Shown one piece after another: positions 1 to 9,240 of a stretch of 64,000 nt of DNA; positions within the stretch are counted from its first letter, which is position 1; each line of letters starts with the position of its first letter. The notes beneath the pieces were generated by a model. That model did not search any database. It saw only the letters and a list, made by a program, of their open reading frames with translations, and was not told the DNA's origin. The position numbers and the translations under genes were made by a program. The stretch comes from Companilactobacillus tucceti DSM 20183 (GTDB lineage: Bacteria; Bacillota; Bacilli; Lactobacillales; Lactobacillaceae), in the NCBI RefSeq assembly GCF_001434665.1, contig NZ_AZDG01000009.1:22322-86321 (forward strand), read 5' to 3'.

Positions 1-1161
1 TTAAAACTGGAATCATTATTTAATGATGCTTCAGGTATCATCTTACTTAATATGGCTATCTTGTGGTATGTCAACGGATATATTAACTATCCACAAACGC
101 TTTGGAATTTTGTTTATTCTGCAGGTGGCGGAATTGTTTTTGGTGGTGTAGTTAGTGTTCTGATTGTTTATATTCGCCAGTTGATGCTTCGTTCCAAATT
201 GAATTTCATTAATAATACTTATAATAATGGAACTCCACTTAAGGTGGTTTATCTTATGACACCGTTTATCCTATATTTTGGTGCTGAAAAAGTAGGCGTT
301 TCAGGTATTATTGCAGTTGTATTTGCTGGATTAGTACATAACGCTGAAGGAGACCGCAGTACATTAGCTAATCCACAATTAGCTAGTGATATTGGTCAAT
401 TAGTCGGATTGTTGAGTGATATTTTAAATAGTATTGTATTTATTATTTTGGGTATTATGTTGGTTCGTATAACTATGGATAGGTCTGTAAATTACAATGG
501 TTCGTTGTTGTGGATCACCATGGGAGTTATTCTCTATTTGGCAAATTTATTGATTCGATATGTATACGTCCGATTGTTCCATAAAGTATCTAATCGAGAG
601 TCTTGGATCTTTGCTTTAGGTGGAATTCATGGAGCTGTAACATTTGCTTTAGCTTTTACAGTTGCCGAAACACAAGTTAAAACTGCTGATTTTAATCTAG
701 TATTAATGTCGGAAAGTTTATTGATTATTTTGAGTTTGTTAGTTCCGACAATTCTTTTCCGATTTTTATTGCCAAGAGTTAAAGTTGATGCTGATGCAAA
801 CGCTAAAATGGCAATAATTCGACAAAAAATGATTGATACCGGAATTGAGGAATTGTGGTCAATGCCAATATCGCAAGAATTTAAGGAAGCTATAACTTTT
901 GATTTAAGATCGCAAAATGGTCACACAACTGTTCGACAATTTTTCATGGAATGGAAGAGAATTGTTAAGCATGATGAATATACGCCTGAGCAGGTACATG
1001 AACTTATGTCCATTTATCGTCAAGTATTTCAGACGGAACGAGATTATCTTTTAAAACGATATGAAGTTCATCATGAGATCAATGAAGACCTGTTTAATGT
1101 TCTTTATCGTGAAATTACGATGGCTGAAATTGTTGTTCTGAGATATGGTGTGGATAGATAA
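1..1161 (+). CDS. Na+/H+ antiporter, CPA1 family (5' end outside window)
   Basis: The reading frame is open from base 1, so the N-terminus is missing; 386 residues are visible. The first visible residues contain ESLFNDASGI, which matches the conserved ESLFNDA(T/S)G segment of CPA1 Na+/H+ antiporters, where the Asn-Asp pair is the ion-binding site. Several hydrophobic membrane segments follow, including the GGIHGAVTFALAF helix typical of the family, and then a hydrophilic cytoplasmic tail of roughly 130 residues. The predicted role is exchange of Na+ or K+ for protons at the plasma membrane. A strong terminator follows the stop, so it does not share a transcript with ppsA. The family call is confident; ion specificity cannot be read from the sequence. 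Confidence 0.88.
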   Translation, partial: LKLESLFNDASGIILLNMAILWYVNGYINYPQTLWNFVYSAGGGIVFGGVVSVLIVYIRQLMLRSKLNFINNTYNNGTPLKVVYLMTPFILYFGAEKVGVSGIIAVVFAGLVHNAEGDRSTLANPQLASDIGQLVGLLSDILNSIVFIILGIMLVRITMDRSVNYNGSLLWITMGVILYLANLLIRYVYVRLFHKVSNRESWIFALGGIHGAVTFALAFTVAETQVKTADFNLVLMSESLLIILSLLVPTILFRFLLPRVKVDADANAKMAIIRQKMIDTGIEELWSMPISQEFKEAITFDLRSQNGHTTVRQFFMEWKRIVKHDEYTPEQVHELMSIYRQVFQTERDYLLKRYEVHHEINEDLFNVLYREITMAEIVVLRYGVDR

Positions 1162-1173
1162 AATTTATTAGAT

Positions 1174-1216
1174 AGAGACTGTGGCTTGTGTCACGGTCTC
1201 TATTTGCTTTTTTTAA
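1174..1216 (+). terminator. Intrinsic terminator of the antiporter gene
   Basis: The stem pairs AGAGAC with GTCTCT and extends through GTGGC/GTCAC-type pairing. It is followed by a T-rich run interrupted by a few bases. Confidence 0.75.
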
Positions 1217-1266
1217 ACTTTTTTTCCTTTTGTTTACACAAATTTTATTTTCACGGTAAAACTCTT

Positions 1267-1320
1267 TTGCACTTTAAACAGCTGTGCTTTACAATAAAGT
1301 TGTGATTGAGAGCGCTTTCA
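1267..1320 (+). promoter_or_regulatory. ppsA promoter with CcpA cre site
   Basis: TTGCAC (1267-1272) and TACAAT (1290-1295) are separated by 17 bases. A perfect cre match, TGAGAGCGCTTTCA, sits at 1307-1320, just after the expected start point, where bound CcpA would block transcription. Repression of PEP synthase on preferred sugars fits a gluconeogenic enzyme. Confidence 0.75.
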
Positions 1321-1357
1321 CAATCTATTTTTGTTTCACTCAAAAGGAGGTAATTTC

Positions 1358-3760
1358 ATGATTGATCGTAATACGGCAAATGTTTTATGGTTCAACGAAT
1401 TACATCGCCAAGATGTTAACTTAGTTGGTGGTAAGTCTTCTTCACTAGGAGAAATGACGTCATCAATGGATGTTCCAGTACCTTATGGTTTTGCAACAAC
1501 TGCTAGTGCATACAGGTATTTTATGCAGACAACGGGGCTAAATGATAAAGTCAATGCTTTGCTCAATGGCATGAAAGATTATGAAGATTCAGACGAACTC
1601 CGAACAATGTGCAAGCAGATTCGTGATTTAATTGTTGGTGCTAAAATGCCAGATGATTTAGCGGCAGATATTAAGAAAGCATATGCAGATCTTGCTGATA
1701 AGATGGATCAAAAAGACCCATTTGTAGCAATTCGCTCGTCTGCTACTGCGGAAGATCTTCCGGATGCTTCCTTTGCAGGTCAACAAGAATCATATTTAAA
1801 TATTAAAGGTGGAGATGACGTAGTTAACCGTGTTCAACAATGCTACGCTTCACTATTCACAGATCGTGCTACTTATTATCGTCACAAGCAACAATTCCCA
1901 TATGAAAAAGTTGCTTTATCAGCAGCTGTTCAAATGATGGTCTTTTCAAAGGCTTCAGGAATTATGTTCTCTGTTGATGTATCAAATGGTGATGATTCTA
2001 AGATCACTATCGACGGTATTCGTGGTTTAGGTGAATATATTGTTTTAGGAAAAGTTACTCCAAATCATTTTGTTATAGATAAAAAAGCTCAAAAAATTGT
2101 TGAAAGAAATGTTGTTAAACAAACTATTCAGTTAACTAGAGTTGCTGATGGTGGAACTAAAGAAGAGGCAGTACCAGAAGAGTTACAAGACAAACAAGTC
2201 TTAACTGATGAACAAGTACTTGAACTTGCCGGCTATGCTAAGAAGATCGAAGAGCATTATGGCTGTTACATGGATATGGAATATGCCTTAGATGTTAATA
2301 CAAATCGTCTTTGGATCGTGCAAGCTCGTCCAGAAACATATTGGTCACAAAAAAATAAAGAAGATAATGATGACACTAATACTGGAGATGATAACGTGGT
2401 TGCAGAATCAGATGCTAAAGTTGTTGTTCGTGGATTGCCAGCAAGTCCTGGATTAGCCAGTGGTGTAGTTCATGTTATTGACGATCCAAAAGATATTGAC
2501 CAATTTAAGAAAGGTGAAGTACTTGTTACATTGATGACTTCTCCTGATTGGGTTCCAGCTATGAAGAAAGCCGCTGCTATTATTACCAATAATGGTGGTA
2601 TGACATGTCACGCCGCAATCGTTTCACGTGAAATGCAGATTCCATGTATCGTCGGAACAGAGAGTAGACATGTAGCTGCTACTGATGCTTTGAAGAATGG
2701 TGATGTAGTAACTGTTGATGCCAAAAATGGTGTTGTTTATGCAGGCAAAGTAGAAGGACTTTTAAAGAAATCAGATTCAGGAAATCAAGTTGGCCAAGTA
2801 GTTGCCGCTGAAACATTTGCTCCAACAGCAACAGGTGTAATGATGAATTTAGGTGACCCAGAGTTAGCCGACAAGTATTCATCACTTCCTGCTGACGGTA
2901 TTGGTTTGATGCGTGAAGAATTTATTTGGACATCATATATTCATGAACATCCTCTATACCTAATTGAACAAGGCCATCCAGAAAAAGTTGTCAATATGCT
3001 TTCTGATGGAATTTCTAAAGTTGCGCGTGCAATGGCACCAAGACCAGTTGTATTGCGTTTATCTGACTTTAAGTCTAGTGAGTATCGTAATCTAAAAGGT
3101 GGAGATAAATACGAACCACATGAACCAGCTGATTTGTTAGGTTGGCGTGGAGCTTCTCGTTATTATGATCCAAAATATATCAATGCCTTTAAACTAGAAC
3201 TAGAAGCAGTTAAGAAAGTTAGAAATGAGTATGGCTTGAAGAATCTAAATATTATGATTCCATTCATTCGTACAGTTGATGAAGCTAGAAAAGTTACTGA
3301 TATTATTAGAGATCAAGGATTAGTAAGAGGTGCAGACTTTAAGATCTATATGATGGCTGAAATTCCTTCGAATATTATTTTGGCCGATCAATTTAACCAA
3401 TTCGTTGATGGATATTCAATCGGATCAAATGATTTAACAATGTTGTTGCTTGGTTGTGACCGTAATAATGACACAGTTTCTTCATTGTTTGATGAGCGTA
3501 ACCTTACCGTTAAACGTGCAATTCGTCATTTGATCAAGACAGCACACAAAGATGGAAGAACCGTTTCAATTTGTGGACAAGCACCTTCAGAATTTCCTGA
3601 CTTTACAAACTTCTTAATTCAAAGTGGTATTGACTATGTATCTGTTAACCCAGATATGGTCAAAGAAACAAAACGTAACGTAGCTCACTTTGAACAAAGA
3701 ATTATGTTAGATAAAGCTACTGGAAATGGATTGATTGATCCTGTTGATTATGAATGGTAG
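1358..3760 (+). CDS. ppsA: Phosphoenolpyruvate synthase (pyruvate, water dikinase)
   Basis: This 800-residue cytoplasmic enzyme converts pyruvate and ATP to PEP, AMP and phosphate, the entry to gluconeogenesis. The N-terminal ATP-binding domain begins NVLWFNELHRQDVNLVGGKS and carries AIRSSATAEDLPDASFAGQQ. The central phosphohistidine domain has GGMTCHAAIVSRE with the catalytic His418. The C-terminal PEP/pyruvate barrel contains MMAEIPSN, GSNDLTMLLLG and the active-site CGQAPS. Length and order match PpsA. The frame stays open upstream to a TTG at 1331, but the AAAGGAGG at 1343-1350 places the start at the ATG at 1358. It is monocistronic, with a cre-bearing promoter before it and a terminator after it. 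Confidence 0.93.
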   Translation: MIDRNTANVLWFNELHRQDVNLVGGKSSSLGEMTSSMDVPVPYGFATTASAYRYFMQTTGLNDKVNALLNGMKDYEDSDELRTMCKQIRDLIVGAKMPDDLAADIKKAYADLADKMDQKDPFVAIRSSATAEDLPDASFAGQQESYLNIKGGDDVVNRVQQCYASLFTDRATYYRHKQQFPYEKVALSAAVQMMVFSKASGIMFSVDVSNGDDSKITIDGIRGLGEYIVLGKVTPNHFVIDKKAQKIVERNVVKQTIQLTRVADGGTKEEAVPEELQDKQVLTDEQVLELAGYAKKIEEHYGCYMDMEYALDVNTNRLWIVQARPETYWSQKNKEDNDDTNTGDDNVVAESDAKVVVRGLPASPGLASGVVHVIDDPKDIDQFKKGEVLVTLMTSPDWVPAMKKAAAIITNNGGMTCHAAIVSREMQIPCIVGTESRHVAATDALKNGDVVTVDAKNGVVYAGKVEGLLKKSDSGNQVGQVVAAETFAPTATGVMMNLGDPELADKYSSLPADGIGLMREEFIWTSYIHEHPLYLIEQGHPEKVVNMLSDGISKVARAMAPRPVVLRLSDFKSSEYRNLKGGDKYEPHEPADLLGWRGASRYYDPKYINAFKLELEAVKKVRNEYGLKNLNIMIPFIRTVDEARKVTDIIRDQGLVRGADFKIYMMAEIPSNIILADQFNQFVDGYSIGSNDLTMLLLGCDRNNDTVSSLFDERNLTVKRAIRHLIKTAHKDGRTVSICGQAPSEFPDFTNFLIQSGIDYVSVNPDMVKETKRNVAHFEQRIMLDKATGNGLIDPVDYEW

Positions 3761-3769
3761 ATAGAAATT

Positions 3770-3798
3770 AAGACCTCACTGATGTGGGGTCTTTTTTT
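3770..3798 (+). terminator. ppsA terminator
   Basis: The stem pairs AAGACCTCAC with GTGGGGTCTT around TGAT and runs into seven T residues. Confidence 0.85.
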
Positions 3799-3914
3799 GA
3801 AATTATTAAATTTAAAATTACTGATTGAACATATATTATATTAAGAACTTGTGTCCGACAACGTAAGTGGATATTATATTCATAATAAATTCTATTATAA
3901 AAGGAGTATATTGT

Positions 3915-5339
3915 TTGACTAAATTATTGATTACAGAAGTAGAAGCTAATATTTTACGAGTTAGTAATTTTATAGGTAAGCCTGGGGAATTAGGCTATGT
4001 TTATAATCTTCTTAAGAAGCATAATAATATATATGAAAATGATGTTAAAGATGAGTCGCGAATATTAGAAATAAAACATAGAGTCAATGATTGGGTACGG
4101 GTATCTTTAGGTGAGTGGCGAGTTGATAATACACGTTCACCATATGAAATAAAAAATAAAGAAAAGGATGGGCATCAATTCAAATGCGCCTTCTGTAATA
4201 GAAATTTGAAGTCTATAGTTTATTATGCATCGAATAGAACGGATGGTAGATATATTACTCTAGGATCTAGTTGCGTGCAGAAATTAGGTGATAATGAGTT
4301 TATGGCTAGTGCTCATGTTGCAAATAATGATAGGGAACAATCAAGATATGAACATCTTATAAAGAAATATCCTCGTATTGAGTATGTTATGAATGCTGGG
4401 CGTAATAAAATATTGCTGGAAAAATACGTATTGCCACAAGAATTAATAAATAGATTCTGGGGAGACTTCGATTTATTAAAAAGATATGTTCGATCTTATT
4501 TAAAAATTGGATCATTCACCAGAGAATCAAGAAAAATGCAAGAGAAATTAAACAATTATAATAAAACTTGTAAGTTGATTGAGGAGTACCAAAATAAATG
4601 TATGGATAAACCCAATTTTCATTTAGATAAAGATACTGTACATAATGAAGAAAAAATAAACAAAGAGAAAATTAAAGAAATTAAAAAAGAAGTTGAAAAA
4701 AATAATGGTATTATGCGAACAGATTTAGCTGCTAATATGATGAGCGTACCTTATTTAGATAGAATTAAAAGAACATATGATCATAATGAAAATATATCAT
4801 CACTTAATATTACTGTTGTGGATAATGGACTATTTAATGTAACTTTCAAAATAGATTCAATTTCGTATAAATTTAATGTAAGTTCTAAAAGAATTATTTC
4901 TCTATTTGGATTTCCACAATTGAATGATGAAGTTCCATCTGGATTAAATATTGCCAAGGCTATTGGAAATCATTTTGAACCAGATGAAAGTACTAAATTT
5001 AAATTATTGGAAGATTCAATAATTATTTTAGGTTCTGAAATGGAATTAACACAGTTATCATTTGGGGCTGCTAATATTTGGAACAATTCTAGCAGGCAAC
5101 AGGAGAATTGGTTTAAGGATGAATATGGTAAATATATAATTTTTAAAGATGGGTCCAATGTTTTAACTTTGTTGGATAGCAAAGATATGATTGAAATAGC
5201 ATTGTGGTATGAACTAAAATTAAAAGAAATGAAAGAAATAATGGAATTTATAAAATATAAGTCGATTAAGTATTCTTCTAAGAAAGAATTAATTGATGGC
5301 ATTAAAAATTCATATGATGTATCTCAATCCTTTTATTAG
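3915..5339 (+). CDS. Hypothetical protein with a possible zinc-binding cysteine cluster
   Basis: I do not recognise this protein of about 474 residues. Near residues 95-135 it has KCAFCNRNLK followed about 25 residues later by YITLGSSCVQKLG, a C-x2-C...C arrangement suggesting a small zinc site with a fourth ligand not identified. The rest is Lys/Asn/Ile-rich, with a charged, probably helical stretch in the middle (around residues 245-275) and no signal peptide or membrane segment. AAAGGAG at 3900-3906, eight bases before the TTG at 3915, favours that start over the GTG at 3867. The coding sequence is more AT-rich than its neighbours, as is the next gene, which may mean transfer. No mobile-element gene adjoins it. 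Confidence 0.7.
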   Translation: MTKLLITEVEANILRVSNFIGKPGELGYVYNLLKKHNNIYENDVKDESRILEIKHRVNDWVRVSLGEWRVDNTRSPYEIKNKEKDGHQFKCAFCNRNLKSIVYYASNRTDGRYITLGSSCVQKLGDNEFMASAHVANNDREQSRYEHLIKKYPRIEYVMNAGRNKILLEKYVLPQELINRFWGDFDLLKRYVRSYLKIGSFTRESRKMQEKLNNYNKTCKLIEEYQNKCMDKPNFHLDKDTVHNEEKINKEKIKEIKKEVEKNNGIMRTDLAANMMSVPYLDRIKRTYDHNENISSLNITVVDNGLFNVTFKIDSISYKFNVSSKRIISLFGFPQLNDEVPSGLNIAKAIGNHFEPDESTKFKLLEDSIIILGSEMELTQLSFGAANIWNNSSRQQENWFKDEYGKYIIFKDGSNVLTLLDSKDMIEIALWYELKLKEMKEIMEFIKYKSIKYSSKKELIDGIKNSYDVSQSFY

Positions 5340-5440
5340 GCATAATTACTAATAATTTAACAATATATCCTTCTTACGTGAAAATTCTTATAAATGATAA
5401 AGTATATATTGTTTGAATCACATTTGTCATGTTCTTAAAG

Positions 5441-6361
5441 CTAAAATCTCAATTCAGAAAGGCTTTCTAAATTGTTTTTTTCGATATTACTATATTGAAT
5501 TTTAGACTTCCAATTTAGATGAAGAATTTTTCCGTATGGATTTTTGTAACTTTTATTTGGACCGCCAATTACTAATCTGTATTCGTGCTGGTTTTGATAC
5601 TTGTTGGGTTTGAAGAAAAAAATTTTATTAGGATTAAATGATATTTCGCTTTGAGTTAGAGGATAAATATCTTGATAATATGTAACTATACCATGATTAC
5701 CTTTAAAATTTATTTTACGTAATTCTTTCAAAAAATCAGAGAAATTTATGTATACCCAATTTCTATCTTCTGCAATTTCTGAAATATCATCGATATATTG
5801 CTTTTTGAGATGTCCGTTAATAATATCTTTTCTTTTGATTGTGGCAAAACAGGAAATCTTGCATGTACTATCTTTGCCGTAACTAATTTGGGCGTTTTTA
5901 ATCAAGTAATCTGTTATTAGTTTTTTTTTCGATTTGTCGTAATATGCATTTTGATAGTAATCTACAGGGCTCAAAAATAAATCATATTCGTTTGATAGAT
6001 TGGCATTATAATATTTTGACAAAGAATTTAAATTTATATTGTTTTTGTATCCTAAAAACGGACTTGATTTAAAAGTACTTACTATTTGTATTATTTTAGA
6101 TGATTTGTTAAAAATGAATCCTTTTGGAGTTTCAAAAGAGTTATTATTAACAATTTGATGGTTTGTCCAATCTTTAATGATTGTAGATTTTACACTACCC
6201 TCTACGGCCTTCTGCCCCGGTCCTAATTTTGCATTTTTAGAAAAAAGGCTTGGATCATTAAAAAAAATGTTTCCCTTTTTTAAATCTTCGAAAGGAGTGG
6301 ATCCATTATCAAGTTTTTTGTTAGAAGAAAATTTTATTATCCCTATTATATTGTTTGCCAT
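5441..6361 (-). CDS. Hypothetical protein, unknown function
   Basis: This 306-residue protein is not recognised with confidence. It looks soluble, with many Asn, Lys and Ile residues and no signal peptide. An early segment IFFNDPSLF and a late segment QHEYRLVIGG loosely recall proteins of the DUF2971 type seen in defence or accessory loci, but this is only an impression. The start is placed at the ATG at 6361 because GAAAGGA lies at a normal distance upstream; the frame stays open to 6496 but that stretch crosses the terminator of the lectin gene. It is convergent with the preceding hypothetical gene, and both are very AT-rich. Confidence 0.6.
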   Translation of the reverse strand: MANNIIGIIKFSSNKKLDNGSTPFEDLKKGNIFFNDPSLFSKNAKLGPGQKAVEGSVKSTIIKDWTNHQIVNNNSFETPKGFIFNKSSKIIQIVSTFKSSPFLGYKNNINLNSLSKYYNANLSNEYDLFLSPVDYYQNAYYDKSKKKLITDYLIKNAQISYGKDSTCKISCFATIKRKDIINGHLKKQYIDDISEIAEDRNWVYINFSDFLKELRKINFKGNHGIVTYYQDIYPLTQSEISFNPNKIFFFKPNKYQNQHEYRLVIGGPNKSYKNPYGKILHLNWKSKIQYSNIEKNNLESLSELRF

Positions 6362-6433
6362 TTTTAAAGTTCCTTTCATACTATGAATCCCTAATATAAA
6401 GTTTTGAATTATTATTTTATTTTCAGTAATTAG

Positions 6434-6475
6434 TAAAAATAACCCGAATAAATCATAATAATTTATTCGGGTTAT
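6434..6475 (-). terminator. Terminator of the first lectin/WxL gene
   Basis: A perfect 15-base stem, ATAACCCGAATAAAT with its complement (6439-6453 with 6461-6475), is followed on the minus strand by TTTT. It starts eight bases after the stop codon. Confidence 0.8.
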
Positions 6476-6482
6476 TCTCTGT

Positions 6483-8954
6483 TTAATTATTTCCAATTAC
6501 ATCTGACGTTGTCCAAGTTAATGTACCAGTATAATGACCAGCTGGACTTAATCCTAATTGCTTTAAAAGCAATCCAGTATCATTGGTCCAATCTCCTGAA
6601 ATATTATTAGTAGTACTTGTAGTGTATGATTGGTCATTTGTTGCAACTATTACTGGTGTGTCGCCAATATTAACGTAATCAGAATTATTATCTTTTCTAT
6701 AAACTAGGTTCATATTTTTATTAAGACTATTATCGGTGTTATATAACCCATTTGATGTAACGGATAATTGCCATGGTTCACGTAGACTAGTTACGCTTAA
6801 ATTAAAATCTGAAGCACGTTTTAGATAGGTTGACTTATTACCAAAGTGAATATTTTGAAAGGCCAAACTATCTGAAACATTTAGAGCAAGTGATTTATCC
6901 GGCATAACGTTAACGTTGTATGTAACTTCATTAGATATTAAGCCATTAGTTCTGTCGATAGCTTTAACTTTAATTTGTTGGGTTGAATTTACTGGGAACA
7001 CATCCCCAAAATTATCTCCAGCACCTTCAATTAATTTCTTGAAGTCTACAGTTGCAGAAGATGTCTGGCCACTTTGAAGGCTTAAGTCTTGAGCAGCAGT
7101 GTAATTGTGATCTCCAATTGTTACGTTGAAGACGATATCTGAACCCTTGAGATCACTAGGCGCATTACTACTATATCCTAGATTAAGGTTTGAACTTAAA
7201 CTTGCATCTTCATTTTTGTATAACAATTTGTAGTCAGTATTATCTGTACTTAGGTTTAGACTGTAATCTTTTTTAGCCAAAATAGTGAAGGCAGGAGAAC
7301 TTGTCATCGCAATGCTATTCGTACCTGTAAATGAAGCAGGCGCTTGTTTTACGTTGATGTCACTTGATGTATCGTTCGTGGCAGTACCTGAAATAGAAAT
7401 GTTAGCAACGTTATTATCATTGGATAGGACTCTTAATAACTGATGTTGAAGAGTTCCGGTGTCGTGTTGCCATTCGTCATTTGTAATCACTTCAGGTTCC
7501 TTACCATCAGAATATGTGATAGTGGCGACGTTTAATTGAGCATCAGGTTTAATTTCAAAGTTATCAGGAATCTTTATCTTAGAAACAATTGATTTCCAGT
7601 CGTCGTCACCACGAATGTATTCAAGATTGTAATCAAGTGAAAGGTCATCACCATTAGCCACTGTCTTGTCAGTTGATTCGTCGGTGATTTTTTTGTGTAA
7701 TGTTTTATCTGTGATTGATGCACTTACATCAGTAGTAGGTGATTCAGGGATTGAATCAAATGCTATTAATTTTGTAGCAGCATAATCAGATGGGGTGGTA
7801 GCACCAGTAAATCCCCAAAGGACCTTGTTTGAAGCTGGTGCTTTCAAATTATCGATATTTATTGGGTTACTTACTGTTTTAGAATTAGTATTTTCTATTC
7901 CACCTTTACTAATATCATTATATGTATATGTTAAAGTGGCAATACCTTTATTAGAACCAGTAGTAGGAGCTGGTGTCCAATTAATAGTCATGTGGTGCCA
8001 ATAAACAGGATTACCATTGGCATCTTTATCATTAGTTAGATCTACGTCGGTGGAGTTTGATTTAACCATCATAGTGAGTTTATTAAAATGATCATAATTA
8101 CTATAATCACTGAACTCATCAGTTTGGGAATAGGTGTCTGTTAGCGCTGGGTAAGTTACGGAAATGTTACCATATTGACCACCGTTGGTACCATAAGAAA
8201 GTGTCCCAAGAATTTTTGAGGAGGTCGGTATCCCACCTGGATGAGTATCAAAACTATTTTGTGAATACAATGAACTATCTGAGGCTAGTCCTTCTTTTTT
8301 TAACTGAATGGGTGACTCTTTATGGAAATTATTATTTTTGGCATCAATTTCTAATGCCATACTATTTTGAACCGCTGTTGTGGCCATATAACTTGGTGTC
8401 TTAGAAGTATAAGACTCAGGTGTAAGTAGAAAACCAGGGCTATAAGTAGCAGTATCAGCACCATAAACACCTAAGCCTTCAAGACCGGCTCCTAAAGCGG
8501 CAGTACCTCTACTATCATTTTGAAGGACGAAAGAGATACCTTCGCCATTTATATCGTCTGATGCAGCTCCCGTTCCGAAATAAACCCAAAAAGAAATGGT
8601 TTGAGGTTTAGTAATATCAAATGTTCGACCATTTGACCAAAGGGCACCATAGGAAGATCTACCATTAGCTAGAGAAATAATATTACCCGTAGATGGTGCT
8701 GAGGCTCCGCTTCGATCTAATATTTGTGCGGAGTTAGTTTTATACGGAAACTTATCATCCCCTGGTGGGTTTGTAACAGTTGATTTAGTCAAGTAATTAC
8801 CAATTGCAACACCATCAGGAGCGTCTTGCAAGACATCTTTATCGTCTCTGGTGATTAAGTCAGCTGAAACGTTGTTTGTATTTGTTATTAAGATAGCAAA
8901 AATGCTCATGAGGAATATAAGTCCCCACAAGTTTAATTTGTATTTATTTTTCAT
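6483..8954 (-). CDS. Secreted L-type lectin-like protein with C-terminal WxL domain
   Basis: This is a secreted surface protein of 823 residues. Residues 1-31 form a signal peptide ending NVSA. A legume-lectin-like domain spans roughly residues 45-400, with segments QTISFWVYFG and EGISFVLQND and the end marker AFDSIPESP. A middle region of about 300 residues resembles Ig-like spacers. The last 130 or so residues form a WxL domain, with REPWQLSV and TGTLTWTTSD as its two motifs; WxL domains bind peptidoglycan without covalent anchoring. The start is the ATG at 8954 after AGGGGGG. The next gene is a close paralogue, so this is a tandem duplication. No DUF916 or LPxTG partner gene, usual in WxL clusters, is nearby. 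It probably binds surface glycans; the ligand is unknown. Confidence 0.88.
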   Translation of the reverse strand: MKNKYKLNLWGLIFLMSIFAILITNTNNVSADLITRDDKDVLQDAPDGVAIGNYLTKSTVTNPPGDDKFPYKTNSAQILDRSGASAPSTGNIISLANGRSSYGALWSNGRTFDITKPQTISFWVYFGTGAASDDINGEGISFVLQNDSRGTAALGAGLEGLGVYGADTATYSPGFLLTPESYTSKTPSYMATTAVQNSMALEIDAKNNNFHKESPIQLKKEGLASDSSLYSQNSFDTHPGGIPTSSKILGTLSYGTNGGQYGNISVTYPALTDTYSQTDEFSDYSNYDHFNKLTMMVKSNSTDVDLTNDKDANGNPVYWHHMTINWTPAPTTGSNKGIATLTYTYNDISKGGIENTNSKTVSNPINIDNLKAPASNKVLWGFTGATTPSDYAATKLIAFDSIPESPTTDVSASITDKTLHKKITDESTDKTVANGDDLSLDYNLEYIRGDDDWKSIVSKIKIPDNFEIKPDAQLNVATITYSDGKEPEVITNDEWQHDTGTLQHQLLRVLSNDNNVANISISGTATNDTSSDINVKQAPASFTGTNSIAMTSSPAFTILAKKDYSLNLSTDNTDYKLLYKNEDASLSSNLNLGYSSNAPSDLKGSDIVFNVTIGDHNYTAAQDLSLQSGQTSSATVDFKKLIEGAGDNFGDVFPVNSTQQIKVKAIDRTNGLISNEVTYNVNVMPDKSLALNVSDSLAFQNIHFGNKSTYLKRASDFNLSVTSLREPWQLSVTSNGLYNTDNSLNKNMNLVYRKDNNSDYVNIGDTPVIVATNDQSYTTSTTNNISGDWTNDTGLLLKQLGLSPAGHYTGTLTWTTSDVIGNN

Positions 8955-9121
8955 CTGTATTGCCCCCCTGTTAGAACAATAAATGTAAATCATTTTATAA
9001 CTGTCTGATATAAGTAATTATATCATTATGAGAAAAAAGTAACCAAATTTATGTAATAAATATAAATTAAAAAATGATTTTGGGAGAAAAATATTATTGT
9101 CTTTAAACAGGTGGCATAAAT

Positions 9122-9233
9122 GTGCAATGATACACAGCTTTTTCCGCTTAAAGCAAAAGATCCTATCAATCTAAAATCGGATTGATAGGATCTTTTACCT
9201 TAATGCTCGAAAGCTGAACGTGTATCATTGCAC
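9122..9233 (-). repeat. Family A nested-stem repeat, copy A1
   Basis: Outer arms GTGCAATGATACAC (9122-9135) and its exact complement (9220-9233) enclose AGCTTTTTCCGCTTAA on one side and TTAATGCTCGAAAGCT on the other. These enclose an inner stem of about 15 bases (9157-9171 with 9180-9194) with apex AATC...GATT. The end nearest the lectin gene stops eight bases after its stop codon. It separates the two lectin paralogues. Confidence 0.85.
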
Positions 9234-9240
9234 TCTTTTT

